Part shown: one piece after another, positions 22,283 to 32,535 of the stretch
How positions within the stretch are numbered: the first letter of the stretch is position 1
Layout of the letters: the number at the start of each line of letters is the position of its first letter
NCBI GenBank assembly: GCA_963575745.1
Contig: CAUYUJ010018616.1
Span: forward strand, 205,680-269,679
Direction: 5' to 3'
DNA from: Prorocentrum cordatum
Lineage: Eukaryota; Sar; Dinophyceae; Prorocentrales; Prorocentraceae
DNA: 64,000 nucleotides
Program-made: the position numbers and the translations under genes
The notes under the pieces: model-generated
What the model was told of the DNA's origin: nothing
Seen by the model: the letters and a program-made list of their open reading frames with translations, nothing else
Database searches by the model: none

Positions 22283-22464
22283 CTGGAATCCGTGGTACAT
22301 CGCCGATAGATCGGAGGTAGGCCCGCGATAATGAGCCCGCACGCTCTTCGGCGGGGTGTACTATCGGGCCCATATCGGCCAGTCATGGGCGATTGGGAAT
22401 CGATGCGTCCCCTCCGAGCCGACATCCCTCCAGAACGTTTGCCCCTGACATCCCCCCTCCCCAC
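22283..22464 (-). mobile_element. Candidate intron made largely of the CATCGCCGATAG repeat family
   Basis: On the minus strand the sequence between CAG|GT at 22464/22463 and a CAG at 22285-22283 carries repeat family 2: plus-strand TACATCGCCGATAGATCGG, a CGGGGTGTACTATCGG block and GCGATTGGGAATCGATGCG. ACCTG occurs at both edges (22281-22285 and 22463-22467). Such a pair can be a target duplication, but AG|GT also arises from ordinary splice consensus. No terminal inverted repeat is visible. Relatives lie at 27155-27305, 34205-34375, 38405-38495, 46725-46795 and 61850-62010, all in the same orientation. Confidence 0.45.
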
Positions 22465-22541
22465 CTGCCCGCTCTGCATCATGAAGATCTGGTCGTTGGG
22501 CTCGCCGACCCGGAAGAGCTTGTCTCCGGGGGAGAGGAAAC
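22465..22541 (-). CDS. Exon of a cyclic-nucleotide-binding domain
   Basis: The exon encodes 25 residues and is bounded by a CCAG 3' splice site and a CAG|GTG 5' splice site. It reads Phe-Leu-Ser-Pro-Gly-Asp, then Phe-Arg-Val-Gly-Glu-Pro-Asn-Asp, then Phe-Met-Met-Gln-Ser-Gly-Gln. This matches the start of the CNBD beta roll, where families have a Pro-Gly-(Asp/Glu) turn followed by a Gly and an Ile-(Tyr/Phe)-x-(Ile/Met)-x-x-Gly strand. It enters in phase 1 and leaves in phase 0. The protein could be a cyclic-nucleotide-gated or EAG-type potassium channel, or a cGMP- or cAMP-dependent kinase subunit. The phosphate-binding cassette is not on this exon, so ligand binding cannot be judged. It is far from the channel exons at 59-63 kb, and a link is only a possibility. 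Confidence 0.65.
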
Positions 22542-22818
22542 CTGGACCACGAGAATAAGGGAAACCAAATGCCACAACGTCGACCTCAAACATGTGCATT
22601 ACTCGAAAACTGGGGCGCCTGGGCCCACAGCTGGCCCTCGTCAGAGTCGCCACTTCAAAAGCCAAGACACCCGGCCCACGGCTGGCCCACAGGGCTGGCA
22701 GAGGCCTCTGGCCCACCAGGAGGGGCGCCATCCCTGTGAGGGTCGCCACTCTGCGAGGGCTAGAGCGGGCAGAGCGCTCCAACCCGCTGGGAGGAGCGCA
22801 ATCCTCGTTTTGGACGCC

Positions 22819-23013
22819 CGAAATGGGTACGGAAAAATAGGTACAATGCCCAACAATAAATGTTGTCCCAAACCAACAGCGGCCGCTGTTGGGCAGGCGG
22901 CCTTCTGTCTCGAATGGACGCAGGCCGCGGCGACACCGACAGCGAATCCTGCTCGAAATGAAAAGGAACCGCTGTTGGGCATTGTACCCATTCTTTCCGC
23001 ACCCATTTCGTTC
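22819..23013. mobile_element. MITE-like element, CGAAATGGGTACGG ends
   Basis: The left arm has CGAAATGGGTACGGAAAAAT and then GGTACAATGCCCAAC. The right arm has GTTGGGCATTGTACCCAT and then CCGCACCCATTTCG. The arms are about 40 bp, nearly perfect, in an element of about 195 bp. The interior is non-coding. No clear target duplication was found. Confidence 0.85.
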
Positions 23014-23215
23014 GTGCCGACTCGTGAGGTCGCCTCTTGGGGAGTTTGGAAGCCTGGACCACGAGAACGGAAGAACCCAACAAGTACCAGTAGCGCGACT
23101 TCCCGAAACTCTCTCGCGGACCTCTGCGGTGCGCCCACGCGTCCACGAGGGGCCGCCACCGCGAGGGCGCCGGCAAGCCTATGCTTGGGGCCACCAGCAG
23201 GTACAGATACCGCTG

Positions 23216-23388
23216 CAGTCAACCCGTATAGCAAGGATGCGCGATAAGGATGCAAGGGCCTTGGAAGGCCATTTCGATGCTTTTCGAGCGGGGCGCGGCC
23301 AGCAAAAGTGGCGAAGGATGGACCGAGGAGGCAAGGATGCAAGGGAACCCTTGGGGAGGTGGCCCATCCTTACTACGCGGGTTGACTG
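23216..23388. mobile_element. MITE-like element, CAGTCAACCCG ends
   Basis: CAGTCAACCCGTATAGCAAGG at the left is mirrored by CATCCTTACTACGCGGGTTGACTG at the right. The arms are about 22-24 bp with few mismatches. The 173-bp element has no coding capacity. Confidence 0.8.
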
Positions 23389-23394
23389 TACTCC

Positions 23395-24030
23395 CCCGAT
23401 TTCTCCCGGAGTGCTGTCTGACCAAAAGTTCGAGGCGAATGCCGGCGTGGCGACGAGGGCCTCCCAGGAGGCCCCCCAAAAGGGGATACACTAGCAAACA
23501 AGGCAGCGGTATCGGCACCTTTTCCTGGCCCGAGTGCTGAGGATCGGGGGCGTCCGGGCCCCACTGCCCAGGGGCCCCCGGAGAAGGGGAACGTCGGGGG
23601 GGAGGGGACCCGCCCGGGCGCCCACAGTCCTGGGGCCCAGACCGCGAAGCGCGCACCAAGTCGCGCCCGTGCGGCTGACCTGAGGAGAGCATAGGGCCCC
23701 CCCCAGGGAGCAGCCATTGCCTGAGCAGGGGCCGGCTGTCCTGGCACTCAACGCCGCTCAGTGAAGGGCGCGGTCTTGAGCGGTGTTGCGTGGTGTTGCG
23801 CGGTACTGTGCGCTGTTGCGCGGCTGTCTTGTCCTGGTGAGCTGCGACTTGAAATCCCCCAGAGGCTCTCATGGGGATCGGACAAGTATCCTCCAAGCGA
23901 AGTGGTCACCATCTACCTACATCCTCGAAGCTCCCGGATCTTGCTCGGCGGGCCTCGCGGGGAGGTCGGGCCCATGCCTGATGCCCTGGCGTGAGGCGCT
24001 GTTCAGAGCTCCCCTCTCCTGGACCCCTGC
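23395..24030. other. No gene recognised
   Basis: GC-rich sequence with a small GTGTTGCGTGGTGTTGCGCGG run at about 23780-23825. No defensible exon was seen. Confidence 0.5.
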
Positions 24031-24034
24031 GAAA

Positions 24035-24150
24035 GCTCTCTGAAGGCCCTCTTGGACCGTCTTGGGCGCGTCTTGGGCCGTCTTGGGAACCTCTTGGGGC
24101 GTGTCGGGGCCCTCTTGGACCGTCTTGGGATGATGTGGGAGGCCTCTGGG
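24035..24150. repeat. Short CTTGGGCCGT array
   Basis: About ten units of the 10-11 bp CTTGGG family, lying directly downstream (on the minus strand) of the next candidate exon. Confidence 0.7.
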
Positions 24151-24157
24151 GCCGTAC

Positions 24158-24271
24158 GTATTGGACGCCGTGAAATGCGAAACGTCGCGTTTTCTCGAGA
24201 TGCATGTCTTCCCAGAGGGCTGCAATGACCTGGCAGTGGACGCGGGACGGCATCACGGCCACACCCAAAGA
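24158..24271 (-). CDS. Candidate exon, unknown protein
   Basis: 114 bases, phase 0 at both ends, bounded by TTCAG| before 24271 and TAC|GTACGG at 24158. It encodes 38 residues of balanced composition including Val-Met-Pro-Ser-Arg-Val-His, a helical Ile-Ala-Ala-Leu-Trp-Glu-Asp segment and Lys-Thr-Arg-Arg-Phe-Ala-Phe. A stretch like this could be a C-linker ahead of a cyclic-nucleotide-binding domain, and the CNBD exon lies 1.6 kb further along the same strand. That assignment is a guess from position and helix character. Confidence 0.3.
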
Positions 24272-24294
24272 CTGAAGCCAGGGCTGCAGGCGCC

Positions 24295-25145
24295 GGAAGC
24301 GTGAAGGGCAAGGTGGGCCAGCTGGAAGAACATCAAGAAGAGGGCCCACGGGGCAGCGGGAGCGGGTGCACCCGATTGTTCGCCACATGGCCCGGAGCGT
24401 CCGGCTCTGCTGCAGAGGGTCGCCGCCAGCTGGATGCGGGACCGCAGTCCAGTTGACGGTGCGAGAAGCCCGCGAGCTCCCGCGCCGAAACGCGTGGGCT
24501 GCAGCAAAGTGCTGCCGGACCAGGCCCCCGGGATGCTGGCGACTGCAGGCTCGGCGCAGCAGGGGCCGGGAGCGCCAGCTGTGAGCACAGAGAGAAGCGG
24601 CCCAGGCGGCGCTGAGTTACAACAGCGGAGGCCCAACAGTCCTGGGAACGGCGGCGCAGTTGTGGAAAGGCGCGGTGCCGTCACCGGATTCGGGCAGTGG
24701 CCTCCGGATGCGGCAGGCGCCCCATGCCAGACGACGTCCCCGCGACAACGGACTGGGGCGACTGTGCCCTTCTCCCCCGTGGGCCGAGATGCCCCCCCCC
24801 ACTCTACATGCCTGAACTACTGCTGAAACTACTGCTGCTGTTGCTGCCGCTGCTGCTGCTGCTGCTGCCCCGCACGAAATAAAGGGGCGGCCGCAGCAGC
24901 AGGGCGAGAACGAAGCCAGGATTCCGGGCACGGCGGGCCTGCGAGGCCCTCGCCGCGGGAAGCGCGGCATGCGCCGTCACAGATCCTCCGCACGTCTCGA
25001 TCTCTCACGCGGGCTCGGGCGCGTCCTTGCGGCTGTTGCCCTCGCGGCCCTGCGCCCTCTGGGCGCCATATGAGAGCCTGGGCTCCTGGGTTGTCGTTCT
25101 GCGGCCCCGCGAAGGGCACCACGATTGGTCCCGCCACTGCGCCGC
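24295..25145. other. No gene recognised
   Basis: GC-rich with a CTGCTG run at 24825-24870. Open frames are Ala/Arg/Gly/Pro-rich without domain signatures. Confidence 0.5.
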
Positions 25146-25164
25146 TGTTCCCCCCATCTCTCTT

Positions 25165-25310
25165 TTTGTTCGTTTCTCTCTCTCTGTCTCTCTCCCCCTC
25201 TCTTCCCTCTCTCTCTCTCTTTCCCTCTCCCTCTCTCATATATATATATATATATATATTTATCCCTCTCTCTCTCTCTCTCTCTCTCCCTCTCTTCTCT
25301 CACCAGCTCT
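25165..25310. repeat. CT tract with central TA run
   Basis: TCTCTCTC with CCC interruptions on both sides of a TATATA run at 25238-25258. Confidence 0.97.
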
Positions 25311-25339
25311 CTGGACAAGATGTTTCATTTCATGCGAGG

Positions 25340-26230
25340 CATTCGTCAATTGAGGAATGCCTCCGCCGAGGCGCTTGCGCAGGCGCCCGGGCCTGAGGAC
25401 AGCAGCACCGTCATCTCCTTCAGGCACGGCTCGTACATGCGTATCCACTGCAGGAAGGGGGCGTTGCGAAGCATGCGCCCGTAGATGTGGTAGGCGAGCT
25501 CTCGCCTTCCCTCACTCTCGGCTCATCCTCCTCCACCACAGTCCCCTCCTCCCTGCTCCTTCGCCTCCACATCGCCTCCATCCCCCGTCTCATCCTTCTT
25601 GTCCTCATCCTCAGCGGCCTCCTCGCCTTCCGCCCCCCTCCCTGCACCCCTGCCTCTGCCTCCAACACTCTCCCTCCTCCCACTTTCTCCTGCCTCCCCT
25701 CTCCCGGTCTCCCCCCCCGTCCTCCTACGTATGCCTTCTGAGCCCCCTCGTCCTCCTCTGCCACCTACGATCGCCGCCCCCGCCGCGGCGGGCCGTGTGG
25801 GTGCGTCCGTCAGCAAGCACGGAAGTGACTCTGCTTGCGCGAGCCGCGGATCAGGGGGGGGGGGGGCGCATTTTCTCACCTCGCGCCGCTGACGGGGATG
25901 GCGCGCTGGCTGCGAAGAACTAGCGCCTCGGGTGTGGCGCGCGAGCCCCCTCCGCGCCTTCCGTGCTCCTGCTCTGCCCGGTTTGGCCCCGCAGCGCCCC
26001 TCGGCTGCCCCGACCCGCGTCTTGGACCCGAGCCGCCGCGACCACGGGAGCGGCGCGCGAGCCCACGAGGGGCGAGGCGGCAGGTGGCGGCCGACACCGG
26101 CGGGCAGACCCGCGCCGTGCGAGGGTGCGCACGGCCCGGAGCTCGAGAGGCCGAGCCTGGACGCTGCCCGGGGCCGAGTGTTCCTCTGGACACCCTCGAC
26201 CTGCCCGGGGGCCCCCCGGGGGGGGCGGGC
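25340..26230. other. No gene recognised; pyrimidine-rich then very GC-rich
   Basis: 25480-25780 is CTCC/CCTC-rich on the plus strand. 25860-26235 is GC-rich and open in several frames. A 455-codon minus-strand frame covers the region but has repeat-like Arg/Gly/Pro composition, so it is not called. Confidence 0.5.
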
Positions 26231-26239
26231 CCGCGCAGG

Positions 26240-26462
26240 GAATAAACTCTCCCATGACAAAAACAGCCACAGCGCGGAGGGGTGGGGGAACGGAGGGCGA
26301 CAGCCCCTGCGCGAGTCAACGCGCCGTCGTCGTCGTTGTCCCCCTTCAAGGTCGGCGGCACCGACCGTAAGGCCTTCGCAATGACCTCTCCCAGGACACA
26401 AAACCACAACGCGGAGGGGTGGGGGAACGGAGGGCGACAGTCCCTGCGCGAGTCCACGATGC
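26240..26462. repeat. Direct duplication, two units of about 75 bp
   Basis: GCGGAGGGGTGGGGGAACGG followed by AGGGCGACAG and CCTGCGCGAGTC occurs at about 26273 and again at about 26415, each preceded by CCCA(T/G)GACA. About 140 bp separates the starts. Confidence 0.85.
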
Positions 26463-26789
26463 GGCAGCCTCTCGAAGCGAACATCGAGAGGTGGCCGGGC
26501 GGGCCAGGACGACCTCACACATCGACCTGTGACAAGCAGGCTCAGGCTCACGCGCACTGGACGTCCTCGGTGTCTGGGCCCAGGGGCAATCATTTCCTGG
26601 ACCTGTCCTGGAACGCAGCCCGACCAAAGCTTTGACGCGGATCCAACAGTGGCCACGAGAACCCTGCCCGGAAGCCCGAGGAGGGCGAGAAAGGCAAAGA
26701 TGCCTGGGTCCTGTTCACTCCCCAGGAACAAGACAGGAGGGGCGAAACATATCAAAAAATAGGGCTTCGAGTAAAAGAGACACGGAGCT

Positions 26790-26945
26790 GCAAAACCATA
26801 GCCTTCCAGAGGCCCGCGTGGATCTCTCTGCCCGGCGCTGGACCTCCCTCTCTGGCGCGCGCGCGCGCGCGAAGAACGGGGCCGATCCAAGAAGTCGTCG
26901 CGGACCTCCGACGGGTTATGTTCCTAGGGCTTGTGACAAGCATGG
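26790..26945. mobile_element. Introner-like family 1, diverged copy
   Basis: The inverted core, about GAGGCCCGCGTGGATCTCTC on the left and GATCC..GTCGCGGACCTCCGA on the right, matches the core of the 46895-47095 element. The interior is a GCGCGCGC run. No splice role can be shown here. Confidence 0.5.
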
Positions 26946-27149
26946 GCCAGAAACCAAACGACCCCACCCCGCCCACGGCTCCGACGGGGCTCAGCGTACA
27001 CCAAGACATCTGGCGTGGGATGTTGCGTGGTATGCGCTGCGGCCCCTCGTCAGCCGTAGCGCAACATGGAGGGCCGTGGGTGGGGTGGTGTCGTGTTTGT
27101 TTTTTGTCGAAAGCACCGATCGGGGGGGGGGGGTAATAGCTCACGGGGA

Positions 27150-27310
27150 AACGTAGAGCGTTACATCGCCGATAGCTCGCCGATGGGCCGCCGACAGCGA
27201 AAAACCGCACGCTCCTGGGCGGGGCGGGCCGTCGGGTCCCTATCTCGGCGATCATTGGGCGACTGGGGGTCGAGGCATCCTGCCCAAGCCCATCCCCCCT
27301 GACGTGGCCC
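27150..27310. repeat. Repeat family 2 (CATCGCCGATAG), copy
   Basis: GTTACATCGCCGATAGCTCG, CTCCTGGGCGGGGCGGGCCG, ATCATTGGGCGACTGGGGG and CATCCCCCCTGAC follow the module order of 22283-22464. Confidence 0.75.
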
Positions 27311-27344
27311 CTGGCTGCTGCGGACAGACATCGAACACACCTCT

Positions 27345-27525
27345 TCCGGGGGCTGCCACAAGTGCCCATGGCCCAAGGTGTCCCAAGCTTTCCGCTCAAT
27401 TTTGGAGCCGCTGGGGCCCTCTGGGCATCGTGCGGGGTGCTCCGGAAGCCATGGGGGCCCCCTTGGAAATCTCGGGGGCACCTTGGGCCAGGGGCCCTCC
27501 CAGCAGCACCCGACCCTTCCCAGCC
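27345..27525. mobile_element. MITE-like element, GGGTGTTGCT family, copy 2 (inverted)
   Basis: Reverse-complement relative of 17345-17507. It shares GGGGGCACCTTGGGCCAGGG, CAGCA(G/A)CACCCGACC and a GGGGTGCTC block. The outer arms are less perfect here. Confidence 0.75.
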
Positions 27526-27589
27526 GTCGCCTCAGCACCGGGGACAGGCAGCCCTTGACCTGCCAGCGCGCGCCCGCTCTCTTGGGGGA

Positions 27590-27900
27590 GGAGGGGGGGG
27601 GGCGGGGGGCAGGGGGGGCGCGCGAGGAGCCCGCGGGTCAGAGAGCAATACACGGAGGCTTCTGGTCGTCCTCGTGGCGCCCACCAGCGCGTCCAAGAAC
27701 GGCACTGGACGCTGCTTGCCGATGCACATTCGCTTCGAGGCGAGCGGAAGCTCCCGTGGTCTGACCATCTCCGACGATGGGCCCGAGGGGCGTGGGCGAG
27801 CGAGAGGCCCCCGAGGGCTGCACGAGAGGGGACAAACCTCCGTGGGCTCCGCTGCCCCGATGCGCAGGACGCAGCCCCTTGCGTGCTGACACGGAGCGCC
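27590..27900. other. No gene recognised
   Basis: GC-rich and open on both strands. Composition of either reading is not diagnostic. Confidence 0.4.
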
Positions 27901-27905
27901 ACACG

Positions 27906-28074
27906 TACACCCTGCGAAATGCTTAAGAAATCATGGGTTCAGAAATTCATAGTCTCATAATCTGATTACAAACCCAGAACTCCTATCAAAATCTTGGGAT
28001 TTACATTGAACAGTTAAGAATAATCGAGACTCTGGACGAAAACTCAGGTTTTCTTAAGCATCGCCTAGGGTGTA
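27906..28074. mobile_element. AT-rich MITE-like element, TACACCCT ends
   Basis: TACACCCTGCGAAATGCTTA at the left corresponds to the complement of AAGCATCGCCTAGGGTGTA at the right, with TGCTTAAGAAA as the best-conserved part. The 169-bp interior is strikingly AT-rich against a GC-rich genome, which suggests a recent arrival. Confidence 0.75.
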
Positions 28075-28369
28075 GGCTCCCACACACGTTGAGCCAACTC
28101 GCAGCGCGTGACCACGGCCGTTTTGTGCACGGTGCGTGTTGCGTTTCAGGACGGGCGTACCTGGGGAGCTCAGCGGCGCCGAGCGGCGAGCGGTGCGCTC
28201 TGCGGTAGCGCACCGCCAGTGCGGTGCATGAGCTTACAAGTGCCTCCCCGCTCTCGGCCGTGCAGCCGGGACAGCAGTCGGCGCGGCAGTCCAAACGGTG
28301 GCCGTCCTGAGGGGCCGAAGGAGCGGAGAAGGCCTGGAGGCTGCACTGACAGGAATGCCATTTAGGGCG

Positions 28370-28465
28370 CTCCCAGCGGGAAGCCGAGCGGTGCATTCAG
28401 TGATAATGCCCGCGAAAGCATAGGGACCCCAGCGGAAAGCCGAGCGGTGCATTCAGTGTCAACGC
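28370..28465. repeat. Direct duplication CCCAGCGG(G)AAAGCCGAGCGG
   Basis: AAGCCGAGCGGTGCATTCAG occurs at about 28381 and 28437, each followed by a GT-AATGCC or GTCAACGCC variant. Confidence 0.8.
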
Positions 28466-28519
28466 CGCCGACAACATCCACCCCCATGGCAAGGTATACC
28501 CTGCTGCGCAGAAGTTCGA

Positions 28520-29545
28520 TGCACCGAACATGTGACGAAATCCCACCAGCCCTCTGGGCGTAGGTGGTCTAGAGCAGATCCTCTTCCACCCCTCCCTCTT
28601 CCCCCTTGGGGAGGGGTTTACCCCTCCCCCTACCCCCTCCCCTGGACCTGGACGGGGGGGGCCGCGGGTAGTTAGAGCGTCCCAGATGGCCCAAGACGGC
28701 TCCAAGAGCGCCTCAGAGAACCCAAGATGAGCTCCAAGATGGCTCAAGATAGCGCAAGATCGCTCGAGATGGCTCCTAAGATGGTTCCAAGAAGCCCAAA
28801 GACGGCCCCAAGATAACTCCAAGTGGCCAAACAGCTCCCCAAGGAGGCCCCGAAGAGGCCAAAATCGTCCCAAAACCTAAGGAAAATCAATGATTTTTGC
28901 TTTCTCGCCTTTTCGCTTCCGATGGCCATCCGAGGCCTGGAGATGGTTCCAAGATGGCCCAAGAGGGCCCCAAGAGAGCCCCAAAAGAGCCCCAAGACGG
29001 CCCCAAGAGCGCCCAAGAGCACTCCAAGAGCGTTCCAAGAGGGGTCCAAGAGGCGATTTTAGGGGCTTCCGAGGGGGGACGCTAATTAAACCCCCCCTCT
29101 TGTTTGATCGATCTCCTCCAAGATGGCCCCAAGAAGCGCCCAGGAAGCCCCAAGAGGTCCCAAGATGGCCCCAAAATGGCCCCAAGAGGCCCCCAAGAGG
29201 CCCCCCGGAGGCCCCCAAGAGACCCCCAAGAGGCCCCAAGAGCCCCCCCAGATGCACCCAAGATGCTCCAAGAGGCCTCGGCGAGAATGCCTAATCATTG
29301 ATTCTACACAGGTTTTAGCCACATGGAGGCCTCTTGGGGGGGGGCACGGATTAAGATGACTCCAAGAGCGTCTGGGAGAGCCCAAAATGACCTCCAAGAT
29401 GGCTCAAGATATCCCAAGATGTCTCATAATGGCTTCCTCTGTGTGCTGCCCACTTCTCTGATCGAGGCAATTCCTCTGGGCATCGTTTCTGGATGGGCTG
29501 GTGGGGATTCGCGAAGCGACAACAATTCGGTTCCGAACTGGGCGC
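28520..29545. repeat. Composite CCAAGA element, copy 1
   Basis: Collinear modules: AAATCCCACCAGCC, a CCCTTGGGGAGGGG block, CCCCTGGACCTGGACGGG, TTAGAGCG, a CCAAGATGGCCC array, an island CGCCTTTTCGCTTCCGATGG, more array, GTTTGATCGATCTCCTCCAA, more array, GGCCTCGGCGAGAA and ACATGGAGGCCTCTTGGGG. The last array leads to CGTTTCTGGATGGGCTGGTG near 29486. Copies with parts missing lie at 31090-32530 and 48690-49530. No transposase, RT or clear terminal repeats were found. Confidence 0.7.
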
Positions 29546-29574
29546 GCAACACCGAACTGCTTTGTTACATTGCG

Positions 29575-30350
29575 GTCTGATGATCGCCTGGCTGAGGACA
29601 GATCGACGAGCCAGTGCCTCGAAGCTCAGCGCCATGGCGTGCTGATAGACAGCACCTCAGAACGAAAATAAAATATCCACGGGAATGCTCCATCAGACGT
29701 CCGGGCAGATCGTCCAACTCGGATGTCAGTTTGGACGGAGTACGGAAAGCGACAACCAAGGCGAAGATCAGTCTGAGGACGACCATCGGGCGATTATTGC
29801 CTGGTGAGGCGCTTTTCCTGCTCAGATCCCAGTCCCCACAACACGAGCAAGTGGGCGCATGGGGGAAGCGCGGGGAAGGGCAGCGCAGCGCGTCAAGTGA
29901 GGGCACTGCCCATACTGATGCATCGAGTCCCGTGCCGAGCATCCGAAGTGGCAAGACGTGCATTTTGTGGGAAGTGGCCCAGCCCGCGCAGAGCGTCTTG
30001 ACCACGAGCCACTGGCGATCAGGGGCAACATTCGCGAGCTCACGCCGCAGAGACCGCACAGTGTAGATCTAGGTCAGCGGGCACATCGGAGGAGGGAACG
30101 CGCATCTTGAGGCGCCTGGCATTGGCGAAGGAATACAACATGGGACCAGCGGCAAAAACAGGGGATGAACAACGATCCGCTACAACTCGGGCCGCTGGCC
30201 CTCACGTGCGGCTCGAACTAGCTTCTCGCGAATGGCCCTCTGGGGGCGCATAAACATACAATCTAGATCGGCTGGCGATAGAAAATCCAGACAGGGCGGT
30301 AACTTAGCCATCGACGAACGCATCTCTGCAGTGCTGTGCTGCCACCGCCA
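29575..30350 (-). pseudogene. LINE 3'-end remnant with zinc-knuckle region
   Basis: On the minus strand, about 30060-29950 reads Leu-Ala-Asn-Val-Ala-Pro-Asp, Lys-Thr-Leu-Cys-Ala-Gly-Trp-Ala-Thr-Ser. After a one-base shift it continues with Cys-His-Phe-Gly-Cys, then His and Gln-Cys-Pro-His-Leu. That Cys-x3-Cys..His..Cys layout after a Trp-x-Thr-Ser motif is what non-LTR retrotransposons often carry at their C-terminus. Helical basic sequence upstream, at about 30330-30185, may belong to it. It may derive from the same element type as the RT at 20-21 kb. The frame is broken, so it is a remnant. Confidence 0.6.
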
Positions 30351-30544
30351 GAATGGCGAGCTCAGAGATCCTCCGCACCAGCGCATAGTGGGCCTATGCA
30401 ATTCGGCAGTTTCCAAGAACACACTCATCCCGGGCACCACGTCTCGGCATCCGTCGTGACATGTGTAACAAAATCGCCAAGCCCCTCCTCCCCCAACCCC
30501 TGCTTCGCGCAGAAGGGGTCCCCCCCCCCCGCGCTGGCAAACGA

Positions 30545-30584
30545 CGTCGACGACGACGACTACTGTAAACAACCACGGACGATG

Positions 30585-30618
<34 letters not shown>

Positions 30619-30895
30619 AGACGAGGTCGGGAGGGCGAGCAGGCGGGACGTGTCGTCGTCATAGGCGAGTTGGTCGGGCGTCGATCGGGCGGCGGGCGGG
30701 CCACGTCGGTGTCGTTGGCGATTCCATCGGATGGGCGGGCGAGCGGGACGCCGTCGTTGTCAACGTCGTCGTCGTTCTCGTCGTGGTCGTCGTCGTCGTG
30801 GTCGCCGTCGTCGTCGTCGTCGTGCTCGTCGTCGTCATCGTCGTCGTCTTCGTCGTCGTCGTCGGCGTCGTCCTGATCGTCCTCGTCGTTTGCCA
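30545..30895. repeat. GAC/GTC triplet tract
   Basis: GACGACGAC at 30548-30625, a GC-rich interlude, then CGTCGTCGTC at 30755-30890. The two arms are complementary, so they can pair. Confidence 0.93.
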
Positions 30896-31089
30896 ACGTG
30901 GGGGGATGGGGGGGCGGGGCCCAGGTTGGGACCCCTTGTTTTTTGGGCGGGATCCCTCAGTTTCCGGGCGTACGGAATGTTTTTGTTGTCGTGGGGGGTG
31001 AGGGGTGTGGGTTCGGTTTAAAAAGCCTTCCCACCCCCGTCAAGCAACCACAAAACGAGCTATTTCCCAAGAAGGGATAAGACACTGCG

Positions 31090-32535
31090 AAAGGGCTCAC
31101 GACAACCTCCAACATGTCTCCAACATGCCCCAAGATCTCCTCCGGACGGTTCAAGTGGCGAAGGAGCCTCCCGATGATGCCCACACAACATCATGTCAAC
31201 GCCTGGGAAAACAGACGCTGTTTGCCTTCGCGCCTTTCTGCCCCAGATGGCCTTTTGAGGCCCTAAGCCAGGCCCCCGACGTCATGATGTTTTTTCACGA
31301 CGTCGACCCCTAGCGGTCTGGACCCGATCCCCAGGACCGGTTGTGCATCCCGAGTCGCTTTGTTGACGGTCCCGAGGGCCTGTGAGTGCCCCCGAGAGCT
31401 GAAAATAGCGAAAGACTCCCTGGCATAATTGTTTCATGACCCGAGGGGCTTTCGGAAGTTGGCTCCACGGTGGCCCAAGACTGCCCCAAGACGGGCCCAT
31501 AAAGGATCCAAGACGGCCCGCCAAACGCTGAAGGGCGCCCCTAAAGAGCATGCTCAGAGGGCACCGCGAGGCGACTGTTCGGGCTCGTCGAGGAACCGTG
31601 CTACTCGGCGCGACACCTTCGCTCAAAGCCCAAACCATTAAGACTCCTCCTCAACTCCTTCCTCCCCCCACTCCTCCTCCTCCTCCTCCTCCTCCTCCTC
31701 CTCCCCCTCCTCCTTCTCCTCCTCATTCTCCTCTTCCTCCTCCTCTTCTCTCCCTTCCCGTGTTCACGTTCTCCATTCTCTGCCAACTCCTCCACCAATT
31801 TCCTCGTTCTGATCATCTTCCTCTTCTCGATTTTGTTGTGAGATATTCGATGTTCAGCTCCATTCTCTGCCCACCCCTCCACCAACTCCCTCTTCTCGAT
31901 GATTTGTGTGATTGTCGATGTGCAGCGGCATCCTTGGAAGGCTCGTGTGCCAAGCTCGATCTGTCTCAGATTGGCGCAGGATGGCCTCCATCGTGCCCCC
32001 AAAATGTCCCGAGACGATCCCCAAACGACTCCAAGAGGCCACAGAGCCTCCAAAGGAAGTGTCGTTCACTGTTGATGTTTGGCTTCGCGCCTTTTCGCAT
32101 CCAGTGGACCTCTGCGGTCTCAAGATGGCGGCAAGATGGCCGAACAGAACCACAAGAGGGGGACACGAGGGCTCCCAGACGGCCCCAAGAAAGCCCCAGA
32201 GCGACCAAAGAGATCTCTCAGAGGGGACTTTTCAAGCTTCGACTGGACGACACATCTGCGACGCCATCTTGTTTGATCGATGTTCTCCACGGTGACCCCC
32301 GAAGCCCCCACGGTCCCCAAGAGAGACCCAAGACTTCAAGATGGTCTCAAGATGCCTCAAAGACACCTCCAAGAGGCGAAATATCGGTGACGGGCATGAC
32401 TTATGCTCGACTCCTGGACACATGCTACGACACTCCCCCGATCAGGGCAACTCGCCTGGCGATCGCTCCTGGATGGGTGGGTGGAGACCAGCGGCGATGC
32501 GCGAAGCGTCAAGTCAACTTCCGAGGTGCCAGCGT
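31090..32535. repeat. Composite CCAAGA element, copy 2
   Basis: It contains CCAAGA arrays at 31460-31520, 32010-32045 and 32100-32390, an island TTCGCGCCTTTTCGCATCCA (32085), GTTTGATCGATGTTCTCCA (32270) and GATCAGGGCAACTCGCCTGG leading to CTCCTGGATGGGTGGGTGG (32470). The order agrees with copy 1, but here a CTC tract (31665-31750) and two tandem units of about 85 bp (31770-31925, TTCTCCATTCTCTGCC and CTCCACCAA) are inserted. Confidence 0.6.
31275..31425. repeat. GACGTCATG..CATGACGTC repeat family, copy 1
   Basis: CCCCCGACGTCATGATG and CACGACGTCGACCCC form an inverted pair. They are followed by GGTCTGGACCC, CCCCAGGACCGG, CGAGTCG and GACGGTCCCGAGGGCC. Copies lie at 35105-35225 and, inverted, at 49720-49840. 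Confidence 0.8.

Noticed and set aside
25523-26890. 455-codon minus-strand frame
   Set aside because: Arg/Gly/Pro-rich, crosses a direct duplication and a pyrimidine tract, and has no motif or splice support.
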